A DNA stretch of 44,976 bases from Deltaproteobacteria bacterium (GTDB taxonomy: Bacteria > Bdellovibrionota > Bacteriovoracia > Bacteriovoracales > Bacteriovoracaceae). The position numbers were made by a program, and so were the translations under genes. The DNA is taken from assembly GCA_006226755.1 (NCBI GenBank), contig SBGE01000197.1, positions 1 through 44,976 on the forward strand, written 5' to 3'. Positions 9,150 to 17,062 of the stretch are shown in pieces; the first letter of the stretch is position 1, and each line of letters begins with the position of its first letter. The notes beneath the pieces were generated by a model. That model worked only from the letters and a program-made list of their open reading frames with translations. It made no database searches and was not told where the DNA came from.

Positions 9150-10160
9150 ATGCGAATCATCCTCCTTTGTTTACTCTTTTCTTCATGTGCATATTTTAAA
9201 GACCAGCAGAAAAAATCTCTCAAAAGAAAGATCAAGGCCAGCCCAATTCAAAAACTCTCATATTGGGACAAATATCGCCATCTTCCTCTTGAAGAGCGGA
9301 TCATGCCAGCTTCAAAAGAGATGGTGGAGTTACTGCTTCTTCAAAATGAACTTGATGGCTTTCCTGAGATCCCTAAGATGCATGAACTAACTGATGAGCA
9401 GCGGGAAATTATCAAGGCCGTAGTTTCTCATATCCCTGCTAAATTAAAGGCTGAGATCAGTAAAAGACTGGTTGGGATCATGATTGTCAAAGATTTAGGG
9501 GGAACAGGACTTACAGATGTGGTCTTTGAGGACAAAAGTAAGGGTTATATCGTTTTTGATGCCTTAATCTTCTCTAAGAAGGCCAATGAATGGTGTACCT
9601 GGAAAGAGTCTTCACCATTTAAGGAAGGGACATATAAACTCAAATGTACTTTGGCAGATGATGATCAAAATACTGTTGAACAGGCATTCGAGTATATTCT
9701 TATGCATGAAATTGCTCATATCCTCAATCTCAACAATCCGATGCTGCCTTTTTGGATTAAAGAAGATATGAAAAAATCAAAAAAAATTGAAGAGTATCCT
9801 TATTTGAAGCAGAGCTGGGATTTTGAAAAAGAAACATATGTGCACAAAACCCGAACGAAATATAAATCACTTCTTAAAGTGCCTTATTACCGTCCAGATA
9901 TTGCTCTTGAAAATGAAAAAATGATTACCGCTTATCAGGAATTGGGAAAGACTGATTTTCCTAGCCTCTATGGAGTGATTAATCCTTGGGACGATTTTGC
10001 TGAAAGTTTTGTGACTTATTATCATGCCATCTATCACAAGCGTCCTTGGAAAATTGAAATCCAAAGGGAAGGAAAAACTGTGAATGTTTTTACTTCATGT
10101 ATTCAAGAAACGAGATGCTTTAAAAAGAAGAAAATAATTGAGGATCTCTACTTCAAGTAA
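9150..10160 (+). CDS. Lipoprotein with zincin-type metalloprotease motif
   Basis: This 336-residue exported lipoprotein has a short signal peptide ending in the lipobox LLFSSC, so it should be anchored in a membrane facing the periplasm. A zinc-binding HExxH motif is visible at residues 186-190 (LMHEIAHILNL). Further on, DDFAESFVTYYHA near residue 280 offers a plausible third (glutamate) ligand and a conserved-looking Tyr/His pair. The family is not one I can name, so metallopeptidase activity is inferred from the motif. ATG 9150 fits the signal peptide; the upstream AAGGACC is a reasonable binding site. The gene converges on the small secreted gene at 10195. Confidence 0.65.
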   Translation: MRIILLCLLFSSCAYFKDQQKKSLKRKIKASPIQKLSYWDKYRHLPLEERIMPASKEMVELLLLQNELDGFPEIPKMHELTDEQREIIKAVVSHIPAKLKAEISKRLVGIMIVKDLGGTGLTDVVFEDKSKGYIVFDALIFSKKANEWCTWKESSPFKEGTYKLKCTLADDDQNTVEQAFEYILMHEIAHILNLNNPMLPFWIKEDMKKSKKIEEYPYLKQSWDFEKETYVHKTRTKYKSLLKVPYYRPDIALENEKMITAYQELGKTDFPSLYGVINPWDDFAESFVTYYHAIYHKRPWKIEIQREGKTVNVFTSCIQETRCFKKKKIIEDLYFK

Positions 10161-10170
10161 TCAAAACGAG

Positions 10171-10190
10171 AACTGGGGAATACCCCAGTT
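10171..10190. terminator. Probable bidirectional terminator hairpin
   Basis: AACTGGGG and CCCCAGTT form a perfect 8-bp stem around AATA, exactly between two convergent genes. The T runs on either side are weak, so termination efficiency is uncertain. Confidence 0.6.
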
Positions 10191-10194
10191 CATA

Positions 10195-10584
10195 TTACTC
10201 AATTTCTATGACATTCACTGAAGAAGTCAATTCAACGAACTTGTCTAACCAGCCGCAGTGTTTTTTTATCAATTCTCCTAACTCTTGATCGTCTGCTCCA
10301 AGCTCACAATCCAATGAAATACCTTGGGTTTCAACTTTCATCACGAGTGCTTTTTTCATGGGAGATTTTAGTTTTTGAATGACTATATATTTTTTCCAAA
10401 GATCATAACCTTCTCCAAAAACATACATTTCTGTTACCTGTGGCTTTCCTGTTGGAATATCATCAGCCAATAAAACCTCTAGGCGTTTTTTAAAATCTGG
10501 ATGATTTTTGAAATCTTCGAAGTAGTCTGAGGCCATTGTATTTAATGAAAGAAAAGTAAGTGCTAAGAAAAGTATCTGTTTCAT
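10195..10584 (-). CDS. Small secreted protein of unknown function
   Basis: This 129-residue protein begins with a clear Sec signal peptide (MKQILFLALTFLSLNTMAS), giving a mature protein of about 110 residues in the periplasm or outside. Two cysteines in the C-terminal half (LDCELGADD and KKHCGWL) could form a disulfide. I recognise no domain. AAGGAGA sits seven bases ahead of the ATG, supporting the start. It seems to be transcribed alone. Confidence 0.75.
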   Translation of the reverse strand: MKQILFLALTFLSLNTMASDYFEDFKNHPDFKKRLEVLLADDIPTGKPQVTEMYVFGEGYDLWKKYIVIQKLKSPMKKALVMKVETQGISLDCELGADDQELGELIKKHCGWLDKFVELTSSVNVIEIE

Positions 10585-10686
10585 GGTGTCTCCTTGTTGG
10601 GAACATCATGAAGCAAATTGGATAATTTTCAATTCAATAGGAATTCAGGGTGAAAGTCTTCCACGCTCCCAATGAACGGGAGCAGT

Positions 10687-11370
10687 TTAAGCTGCTAAAA
10701 CAACTTTATTTTCCATTTTCCAAGAGTTGATTTTATTCATGTAGAAAGCCGAGACTCTCTCCTGACCTAGGTTTTTATAAACCGAAGCTAATATCTTCCA
10801 GATAGGAAGAGGGCTTTCACTGATCTTTCCAGCTTTAGCTAAAAACTTTAAAGCCCCTGGCAAATTGTCCAGACAGACTTCTACCAACGCTTGGTAGATC
10901 ATGATGACTTCTCTAGAACTTTTAGTGTAGGTGGTCTCGATAGTTTCTTCCAAGTAATAGCGAGATAAAAAAAGCATATTTCGTTGTTCACTCACAGGAG
11001 AGTGAACAGCTTTTTCAAAAAGAATCACCCCCAGTGCAAGATGAGCCAGGGATTGAGTCCGCTTGCACTGAGAGTGATGTATCGACCATTCGAGATATTC
11101 CATCACGCGGCCGAAATATTTATCCAGCAACCAGGGATGATCTTCACCCATCCCCAGGTGGATCCCAAGAGCAAGGGCTTCTCTTGGGGAGAGATATTCG
11201 ATAGGTCCGGATTTCCATCGTTCACAGTCATGAAATGAGATGTCTTGAATGATCTCAAAAATTCGAGGATCTGATTCCAGACTGTAAAATCTTTCCTCAA
11301 TATACTTCTTCAAATGTCTGCTAAAGAAGCTGCGATATCTATTGAATCGCTTTTCAAAAGATCGATCCAT
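10687..11370 (-). CDS. Hypothetical protein, possible TPR-like helical repeats
   Basis: This 227-residue cytoplasmic protein has no family I can name. Its C-terminal two thirds is a series of short helices with TPR-like spacing (SLAHLALGVILFEKAV, MIYQALVEVCLDNLPGALKFL, PIWKILASVYKNLGQE). A role as a protein-interaction scaffold is a guess. The start is set at ATG 11370 because AGGAG precedes it by seven bases and a good promoter lies at 11397-11424. The frame continues upstream to 11430, across that promoter. It lies downstream of, but opposite in context to, no obvious partner; the flagellin gene is the next gene upstream on the same strand. Confidence 0.65.
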   Translation of the reverse strand: MDRSFEKRFNRYRSFFSRHLKKYIEERFYSLESDPRIFEIIQDISFHDCERWKSGPIEYLSPREALALGIHLGMGEDHPWLLDKYFGRVMEYLEWSIHHSQCKRTQSLAHLALGVILFEKAVHSPVSEQRNMLFLSRYYLEETIETTYTKSSREVIMIYQALVEVCLDNLPGALKFLAKAGKISESPLPIWKILASVYKNLGQERVSAFYMNKINSWKMENKVVLAA

Positions 11371-11396
11371 CCTTTTCTCCTGCTTTCGATGGAGTG

Positions 11397-11424
11397 ATCT
11401 TACTTGGCCTGTGAATAAGGTCAA
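11397..11424 (-). promoter_or_regulatory. Sigma-70 promoter for the TPR-like gene
   Basis: On the minus strand TTGACC (11419-11424) and TAAGAT (11397-11402) are separated by 16 bases. Transcription would begin near 11390, about 20 bases before the RBS-supported ATG at 11370. Confidence 0.55.
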
Positions 11425-11494
11425 ATCCATGAGTTTTGTTTGAAAAGGTGAATTTCAACTGATTGAAAACTTGTAGGGATGCCCAGAATTCAGG

Positions 11495-12319
11495 TCAGCC
11501 TATGAGCTTAGCTGCCATTCCCGGGAGGGTGTTGGACTGGGCCAGGGTCATGGTATTGGCGTTCATAATGATTTCATTTTTGGTCTTGTTCGAAGTCGAC
11601 ATGGCAAAATCTGTATCACGTATTCGTGAGTTAGAGGCCTCAATATTATGTTGGGAAAGATCGAGGTTATTGATGGTCGACTGAACTCTACTTTCAACAG
11701 CACCTAGTTCCGATCTTCGCTCTGAGACTCTAGTAATTGCATTTGAAATTTTGTTGATGACATTCTGACTTGAGCTTTTAGTTCGAAGGTTTGTGCCACT
11801 CAAACCAAGAGCAGAGATACTGGTATTGAGTTTATCTGAGCGATACGTAACTCGGTTAGAGGCCTTATTGTGGGTGTCTACTTGAAACTCAAGATCAGTT
11901 ACCTCATCACTCAGGAGATGTTTTCCGTTGAATTCTATACTAGTCGCGATTCTGTTGATTTCGTCTGAGAGCTCTTGATACTCCATATCGACCATGGCCC
12001 TTTCTTTGTCACTAACCGTATCGTTGGCGCTCTGGATGGCCAACTCTTTAAAGCGATTGAGAATGGCATGAACTTCATTTAGCCCGCCATTGGCCACTTG
12101 AAGAAAGGAAACTGAATCATTAGCGTTTCGTCTGGCCTGACCTTTGGAGCGAATTTGAGCTCGCATGAGTTCGGATATAGCGAGGCCAGCAGCATCGTCG
12201 GCAGCTTTGTTGATACGAGAACCCGAAGAGAGTTCTGCATAAGCTTGGTTGACTTTGTCTCCCGTTTTCCGCATTGACCGTTGGGCGGCAATGGAAGAGA
12301 CATTGGTTGCTATTCTCAT
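11495..12319 (-). CDS. fliC: Flagellin
   Basis: This is the filament subunit of the flagellum, exported by the flagellar type III system. It shows the conserved N-terminal D0/D1 helices (MRIATNVSSIAAQRSMRKT, then LSSGSRINKAADDAAGLAIS) and the C-terminal D1/D0 region ending NTLPGMAAKLIG. There is almost no variable middle domain. With ATG 12319 the protein is 274 residues, similar in size to Bdellovibrio flagellins, and its N-terminus matches the family. The frame runs up to an ATG at 12349, which would add ten atypical residues. Neither start has a clear Shine-Dalgarno sequence, odd for an abundant protein. A sigma-28-type promoter lies upstream. Confidence 0.93.
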   Translation of the reverse strand: MRIATNVSSIAAQRSMRKTGDKVNQAYAELSSGSRINKAADDAAGLAISELMRAQIRSKGQARRNANDSVSFLQVANGGLNEVHAILNRFKELAIQSANDTVSDKERAMVDMEYQELSDEINRIATSIEFNGKHLLSDEVTDLEFQVDTHNKASNRVTYRSDKLNTSISALGLSGTNLRTKSSSQNVINKISNAITRVSERRSELGAVESRVQSTINNLDLSQHNIEASNSRIRDTDFAMSTSNKTKNEIIMNANTMTLAQSNTLPGMAAKLIG

Positions 12320-12402
12320 CGACGTACTGTCCGCTGAGTACCCATACATACTGCACAGGATTTTAAAGCATAGAGATCGTTGGTCCTTCCTCTACCTTAG
12401 TC

Positions 12403-12429
12403 TTTTCGTCGGTGAGTAGGAAAATTTTA
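12403..12429 (-). promoter_or_regulatory. Sigma-28 (FliA) type promoter of flagellin
   Basis: On the minus strand TAAAATTT is followed after 11 bases by GACGAAAA. The consensus is TAAAGTTT-N11-GCCGATAA, giving 7/8 and 6/8 matches at exact spacing. The transcript would begin near 12396, leaving a leader of about 75 bases before ATG 12319. Confidence 0.75.
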
Positions 12430-12446
12430 CCTGTTTTTTCAAGTAC

Positions 12447-12475
12447 TTGTCACTTTTGGTCGGGTATGTGGTAGT
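12447..12475 (+). promoter_or_regulatory. Candidate promoter of the mannanase operon
   Basis: TTGTCA (12447-12452) is followed after 17 bases by GGTAGT (12470-12475), with a TGn extended -10 element directly before it. The ATG of the GH26 gene lies only 8 bases after the -10 box and has no Shine-Dalgarno sequence. The -10 match is weak. Confidence 0.35.
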
Positions 12476-12483
12476 GCTAACTC

Positions 12484-13584
12484 ATGAGAATGATTCACAC
12501 ACGCATTTTGACCTTTTTAGTCGGATTAATTTTTTTTACTAATGTCCACGCGATAGTGGACTCAAACGCTACCATTGAGACCAAAACGCTCTTTCAAAAT
12601 CTAAAATCACTTCAAGGAAAGGGAACTCTGTTTGGTCATCAAAATGCAGAAAAGGAAGGACATGGTTGGCTTCGAACTGGAGTATCTGATGTCTATAAAG
12701 TTTCCGGAAAGTACCCTGGAGTCGTTGGTTTTGATTTCAAAGATGTACTTCAATACTACAGCACCTACTTTGATTTCTTTTTGGAAAAAGTAAAACTTGC
12801 TCACGAGAAAGGAGCAGTTGTGACTTTTTCCTGGCATAGTTATAACCCACTAACCACTAGAACTTTTTATGACAAAACTCCGGCCATCGATCGCATTCTT
12901 CCAGGCGGAGATCGTCATGAATATTTCAAAGGTCGACTCGATGTTATTGCTAAGTTTGCCAACCGAGCTCTCGATGCTGAGGGGAAACTGATTCCGATTA
13001 TTTTCAGGCCTTGGCATGAGCATAATCACAAATGGTTTTGGTGGGGAAATTCAAAGAAGTCTGGAAAAGCAGCTGAGCAGGAGTTTATCAACTTATGGCG
13101 TTTTACAGTTCATTATTTGAGAGACGTCAAAGGTGTACACAATTTTCTTTATGCTTATTCTCCTGGACGTCCTAACGGTTCAGTGAAGACAAAAAGTTAT
13201 TACTATAAATATCCGGGAGACAACTACGTTGATATTTTTGGGCTTGATGACTATAAAAAATCGACCAGTGAAATCGTTCCGTGGCTTCGATTAATGGCTC
13301 AGGAAGCTGACAAGAAAGGGAAGATTGCCGCCCTTACTGAAACTGGTCTGGAAGGGATCACGAATCATAATTACTGGACGAAAGATTTCTTGGATCCGAT
13401 AAAAAGAGATTCTTTGGCAAAAAGAATGGCTTACGTTATGGTTTGGAGAAACGCGAATGAAAATCCAGATCATTTTTATGCTCCTTTTCCTGGGCATCCA
13501 AGTGTTCCTGATTTTATGCAAATGGAAGCAGATGAGTTTTCATTATTCGCTGATGACTGGCAGGATTTCATCGGGAGCCATTGA
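12484..13584 (+). CDS. Secreted glycoside hydrolase family 26 (beta-mannanase-like)
   Basis: This 366-residue exported enzyme has a Sec signal peptide (to about residue 24, ending NVHA) and one GH26 catalytic domain. Family hallmarks are clear: GTLFGHQNA near the start, FSWHSYNP, the acid/base Glu179 in RPWHEHNHKWFWWG, and the nucleophile Glu286 in ALTETGLEG. GH26 enzymes are retaining glycosidases, mostly beta-1,4-mannanases, with some acting on mixed-linkage glucans; the substrate cannot be read from sequence alone. It overlaps the next gene as TGATG, so the two are translationally coupled. Possible roles are polysaccharide degradation or remodelling of a self or prey envelope polymer. Confidence 0.9.
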   Translation: MRMIHTRILTFLVGLIFFTNVHAIVDSNATIETKTLFQNLKSLQGKGTLFGHQNAEKEGHGWLRTGVSDVYKVSGKYPGVVGFDFKDVLQYYSTYFDFFLEKVKLAHEKGAVVTFSWHSYNPLTTRTFYDKTPAIDRILPGGDRHEYFKGRLDVIAKFANRALDAEGKLIPIIFRPWHEHNHKWFWWGNSKKSGKAAEQEFINLWRFTVHYLRDVKGVHNFLYAYSPGRPNGSVKTKSYYYKYPGDNYVDIFGLDDYKKSTSEIVPWLRLMAQEADKKGKIAALTETGLEGITNHNYWTKDFLDPIKRDSLAKRMAYVMVWRNANENPDHFYAPFPGHPSVPDFMQMEADEFSLFADDWQDFIGSH

Positions 13585-14537
13585 TGGATTTGAAATTTGA
13601 ACTCTTCAGCATGCCTCATAAAAAAATGTTGGAGACCCTTGAAACTGGAACTCCAGTTTATGTCCTGGTAAATCCCGTTGAGTATCACGGCCCTCATTTG
13701 AGCCTCTATACAGATGAGGCCCTTTCAATAAGTCTTTCCCGAAAACTACATGAGAGATTGAATCAAGCAAATGGAACAGATCACCCTTTTCTTATCGGCC
13801 AAAATCTATCTTTAGGAGAAGGTCCGACCCCTGGACCGGGTTCTGTTCATACTCCCTATAAAGTTCTCAAAGAAAAAATCAAAAAAGTATGTAAATCACT
13901 TGTTTCCGTCGGCGCTAAACGAGTTATCTTCATGACTTTTCACGGAGCACCTTTGCACAATATGGCAATTCAGGCCGGAATTGATTTTCTAAGAGTCAAT
14001 GGAGTCAAAGCAGTAAACCCTTTCAATATTATCTTAAGGCGAATGATTGATTATGTACCTGGAGACTATCCGGGAGTTGAGAACTTTATAGAAACAGATG
14101 ATTCGAAAGAGTTTGTAAAAACTAAATTGAATCATGATTTTCATGCAGGACTGTTTGAGACATCTCTTTGTCTTTATCTATGTCCACATACAGTAGATGA
14201 CTGTTATAAAAATTTACCTGATTGTCCGGAGCTTTTTCCTGATAAGGGTTTGATGGCGATGGCAAAGGCGTCAAAATTCACAGGAAAAAAAGAACTGGTT
14301 CGTGAATTTGAATTCGCTGCCGTTGGTCTGTCTTGGGTTAAACTCAGACCTTTTCCGGGATATTCAGGAAGACCAAAAGAGTCTTCTGTGGAATTGGGTG
14401 AATTTTTTGCCAATAATCACATACTTCCTTCTTATGAAAAAGTCGCACTTTCCACCCTTTGGGGCGATGAATCTTCGCCAGAGCCCATTATGAAATGGGT
14501 TCGGCCACTGACCTTGTCCGGGGCCATCGCACCCTAA
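13584..14537 (+). CDS. Creatininase-family amidohydrolase
   Basis: This 317-residue protein has no signal peptide and belongs to the creatininase family of metal-dependent amidohydrolases. The metal-site signature is seen as Glu33, His35 and Asp44 in VEYHGPHLSLYTD, together with the glycine-rich GEGPTPGPGSVH and His120 in MTFHGAPLHN. Many members have NGHGGN where this one has FHGAPLHN, so the second part of the metal site is altered. The start ATG overlaps the GH26 stop (TGATG); a TTG one codon earlier is an alternative. Pairing with a secreted mannanase is unusual and the substrate is unknown. Confidence 0.75.
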   Translation: MDLKFELFSMPHKKMLETLETGTPVYVLVNPVEYHGPHLSLYTDEALSISLSRKLHERLNQANGTDHPFLIGQNLSLGEGPTPGPGSVHTPYKVLKEKIKKVCKSLVSVGAKRVIFMTFHGAPLHNMAIQAGIDFLRVNGVKAVNPFNIILRRMIDYVPGDYPGVENFIETDDSKEFVKTKLNHDFHAGLFETSLCLYLCPHTVDDCYKNLPDCPELFPDKGLMAMAKASKFTGKKELVREFEFAAVGLSWVKLRPFPGYSGRPKESSVELGEFFANNHILPSYEKVALSTLWGDESSPEPIMKWVRPLTLSGAIAP

Positions 14538-14615
14538 ACAAATGACGCTATGAGGAAATGCTTAAAGAATTTGAATGATTTAAACGCTTTATTATAAAAT
14601 TGGCGTATATGATGA

Positions 14616-14644
14616 TTGACAGATTCGTAAGCATTTCCTATTCT
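14616..14644 (+). promoter_or_regulatory. Strong sigma-70 promoter of tRNA-Val
   Basis: A perfect TTGACA (14616-14621) and TATTCT (14639-14644) are separated by 17 bases. Transcription would start near 14651, about 14 bases before the mature tRNA. Confidence 0.8.
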
Positions 14645-14665
14645 GCTCAGCACTTGAAATCGTGC

Positions 14666-14742
14666 GGGCGTATAGCTCAGTTGGTTAGAGCACCTGCCTT
14701 ACAAGCAGGGGGTCAGAAGTTCGAATCTTCTTACGCCCACCA
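14666..14742 (+). tRNA. tRNA-Val (anticodon TAC)
   Basis: The 7-bp acceptor stem GGGCGTA/TACGCCC, the D-arm (AGCTCAGTTGGTTAGAGC), the anticodon arm with loop CTTACAA (anticodon TAC, reading GTA and other GTN valine codons) and the T-loop TTCGAAT are all present. The discriminator A and CCA end (14739-14742) are genome-encoded. A protein gene begins 11 bases later with no terminator between, so its mRNA may be released by tRNA processing. Confidence 0.97.
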
Positions 14743-14753
14743 TGATTTGAAGT

Positions 14754-16100
14754 ATGAACTTACCTAGTACATACCATTCCCCCAAATTGAATTTTCTTTT
14801 TCATTTCCTTAATGGACTTTGTGTCGTGGTGTTTGTTTGGTCCCTGACTCATTTTATTATGGATTTTGATAATACTCTTGAAGAACACGGTCTTTGGGAT
14901 TCAGAAAAAATGCATATGGATATTCCCGTTCCAGCTGCTGAAAGTTATTTCAAGTCTAAAGAGTCGGTGAAGGGTGGAGAGCTTCGATTGGGAGAGTGGG
15001 GTGGATTCAATCAACTGACTTTCAGATCAGCTCATCTTTATCTTCCTCTTGGTTTTGATCTCGTCCTTTTCCCTGAGGGAGATTTTTCACTTCTTCTTAA
15101 TGCTACTCCCAATGGTTTTCATGGAGTCAGAATCAGTAGGCATCCCGCTATCTTGTCAGGTCTTTTTGAAGTTGATCGAAGTGGACGATTTTTATTTTTT
15201 GATAAAGTGAATACAAAATTTGAGTTTCGAAATAACAAAACCCGTATCCATTTTGATAAAGATCACCTCGTGGTTGGTAACAGTATCATATCTCTTCCAG
15301 AGGTCTTTAAATTGAATGGTTTTAACTTCTTGGGCTTTCGTACTGGAGGCAAGCAAACAATTATTTCAGACGTCGCGATGGGAATAGACCCATTGGTTAA
15401 AATCAAATTTAACTTTCTTGAAGACTTCTTGGCCTATGCTGTTGGTATATCTATCTTTTTTCTCAGCATTTATGCTGCTGTTCATATCAACTTCAGATTT
15501 AATCCCAAGAACGTTTTTTGGGTACTACTTGCTTTAGCTAGTATGAGTTTTGTTTTGGACTTTTTTGACTCGAAAACACAGCCTGAATCTTTTCCCTATA
15601 TGACTTCTCCGGTGAAATACTCCTCAAGTCCTGCTATGGATGGTGAAGTTATAGAGTTGATTGGAAAAGATATGATCTTTGGTGCTGGTGCTCATTCTGT
15701 GAATGATTCCCTTCTTCATCGATTGAACAATAGTCCAAGACTGAAACAAAACAAGTTCAGGCTAGTTCCTGTTCATGAATTTAAAACTGGACCTGAAAGA
15801 AAGATATTCTTTTTAGGATCAAATGACTCTGAAGAAGAATTAAAGAAGTACATGGAATCTGGAGATGCCAACTCAATTTTTGTTTTCAAGCCACACCCTT
15901 ATCATTGGGATGTTCAGAAAATGGAATCGTTCTCAAAGTTGATCAGTGAAAATGGTTTTAAATTAATCAATGCTCATCAATACCTTTGGCAGAGAAGATC
16001 AACGGGATTTCTTTTTTGGAGTGAAAGTAGTTTGACCAGTTGGGGACAAGAATTACTTTATGAAGCCTTGGAAGAGGGATTAAATGAATCCTATGAGTAG
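14754..16100 (+). CDS. Membrane-anchored protein with degenerate SGNH-hydrolase-like domain
   Basis: This 448-residue protein has one hydrophobic segment near residues 12-36 and two more around 222-270. It therefore has a large N-terminal extracytoplasmic part and a C-terminal globular part. The C-terminal part looks like an SGNH/GDSL hydrolase that has lost key residues. A block-I-like GKDMIFGAGAHSVNDSLL lacks the GDS serine, GSND at 355-358 matches block III, and the final FWSESSLTSWGQELLYEAL resembles block V but has SESS where D-x-x-H is expected. It is probably not catalytic; the assignment is tentative. The gene follows tRNA-Val directly and overlaps the next gene by 17 bases. Confidence 0.55.
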   Translation: MNLPSTYHSPKLNFLFHFLNGLCVVVFVWSLTHFIMDFDNTLEEHGLWDSEKMHMDIPVPAAESYFKSKESVKGGELRLGEWGGFNQLTFRSAHLYLPLGFDLVLFPEGDFSLLLNATPNGFHGVRISRHPAILSGLFEVDRSGRFLFFDKVNTKFEFRNNKTRIHFDKDHLVVGNSIISLPEVFKLNGFNFLGFRTGGKQTIISDVAMGIDPLVKIKFNFLEDFLAYAVGISIFFLSIYAAVHINFRFNPKNVFWVLLALASMSFVLDFFDSKTQPESFPYMTSPVKYSSSPAMDGEVIELIGKDMIFGAGAHSVNDSLLHRLNNSPRLKQNKFRLVPVHEFKTGPERKIFFLGSNDSEEELKKYMESGDANSIFVFKPHPYHWDVQKMESFSKLISENGFKLINAHQYLWQRRSTGFLFWSESSLTSWGQELLYEALEEGLNESYE

Positions 16101-17046
16101 AGTTATTGCTCTTCTTCTATTCTCCTTTTTCATATGTTCGTCCTTGAGCGCTAATGTCATTACGAAAGTTAAGGGAAACAAAATTCTTTTTAGGCTGAAA
16201 GGTTTGGACCCCGTCGGTCCAGGAGGTGTAGTCACGATTTTTGATTCCGGAGTGCAGGTCGGGAAAGCGAAAGTGACAAAGCTTGGAAAGAAAGTAGCTC
16301 TTGCTACAGTCTATGAAGGCGTAGGCCTTGTTGACAAAGGTTATCAGGTCAAAGTCTTATCCCCCGGAGCAGTTGGAAAAAGAGCAGCCGCTCAACCAAA
16401 AAAAGTTAAATACAATAAAGGGAATCAAATAAAGAAAGACAAGATCGAGGATAAAGAGAAAGATGAGGATTCAGAAACTTCTCAATACTATTCTTTCAAG
16501 ATTCTCGGGACACTTTCGTATTTGAAAATGGGAGAACCTGTCAATGGACGGGCCTATGATCCGACTGAATATGGTGCATATCTTGGATATGGATTGGAAG
16601 TTGATTGGGTTATAACCCCTATGTTCACCCTTTTTGCGGGGCTTGATTATCATTTTGCCTCAGGAGTGACGACTCTTCCTGCCCATTCAAAAAACTTATC
16701 GAGTCCAACCGATGCTGATGGAAATCTCTCTGACATTTTTTTAGGGACACATATTTTCCTCGATAAATTTGATCTTCCAGGAGTTTATTTTTCGCTTGGT
16801 TATATTTTCAGTTCTGTTCATAAACTTGGAACAGCTTCAAATCTCATTGTGACTTATACTGGTTCAGGTCTTACTTTCGGCGGGGGGTATGAATTCAGAA
16901 CCTCAGGACCTTGGGTTTATCAATTGGGGATAAAGTTTAACCGCTATTCATATGGCGAATATGACAATAATACTGAGGAAGCTGAGACCATCGAGATCAG
17001 CCAAAATACCATCGGTCTGATCTTCAGATTGGGATATCAGTTCTGA
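16084..17046 (+). CDS. Outer-membrane beta-barrel protein
   Basis: This 320-residue exported protein has a signal peptide ending near SLSA (about residue 22), and an N-terminal small beta-rich domain of about 80 residues (VGPGGVVTIFDSGVQVGKAKV). A highly charged linker follows (KKDKIEDKEKDEDSE, around residues 115-135). The C-terminal part of about 180 residues has alternating strand patterns and ends FRLGYQF with a terminal Phe, as in BAM-assembled barrels. No specific family is recognised. It overlaps the preceding membrane-protein gene by 17 bases and is probably co-expressed. The stop codon lies within a 13-bp tandem duplication. Confidence 0.7.
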   Translation: MNPMSRVIALLLFSFFICSSLSANVITKVKGNKILFRLKGLDPVGPGGVVTIFDSGVQVGKAKVTKLGKKVALATVYEGVGLVDKGYQVKVLSPGAVGKRAAAQPKKVKYNKGNQIKKDKIEDKEKDEDSETSQYYSFKILGTLSYLKMGEPVNGRAYDPTEYGAYLGYGLEVDWVITPMFTLFAGLDYHFASGVTTLPAHSKNLSSPTDADGNLSDIFLGTHIFLDKFDLPGVYFSLGYIFSSVHKLGTASNLIVTYTGSGLTFGGGYEFRTSGPWVYQLGIKFNRYSYGEYDNNTEEAETIEISQNTIGLIFRLGYQF

Positions 17047-17060
17047 TTATCAGTTCTGAT
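17035..17060. repeat. 13-bp tandem duplication at a stop codon
   Basis: TATCAGTTCTGAT occurs twice head to tail. The first copy contains the TGA stop of the beta-barrel gene and the second ends just before the convergent EEP gene's stop. Confidence 0.9.
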
Positions 17061-17062
17061 TA

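Noticed and set aside
13792-13799. Exact GCCGATAA on the minus strand inside the creatininase-family gene
   Set aside because: No TAAA at the right distance and no minus-strand gene downstream; expected by chance about once in a window this size.
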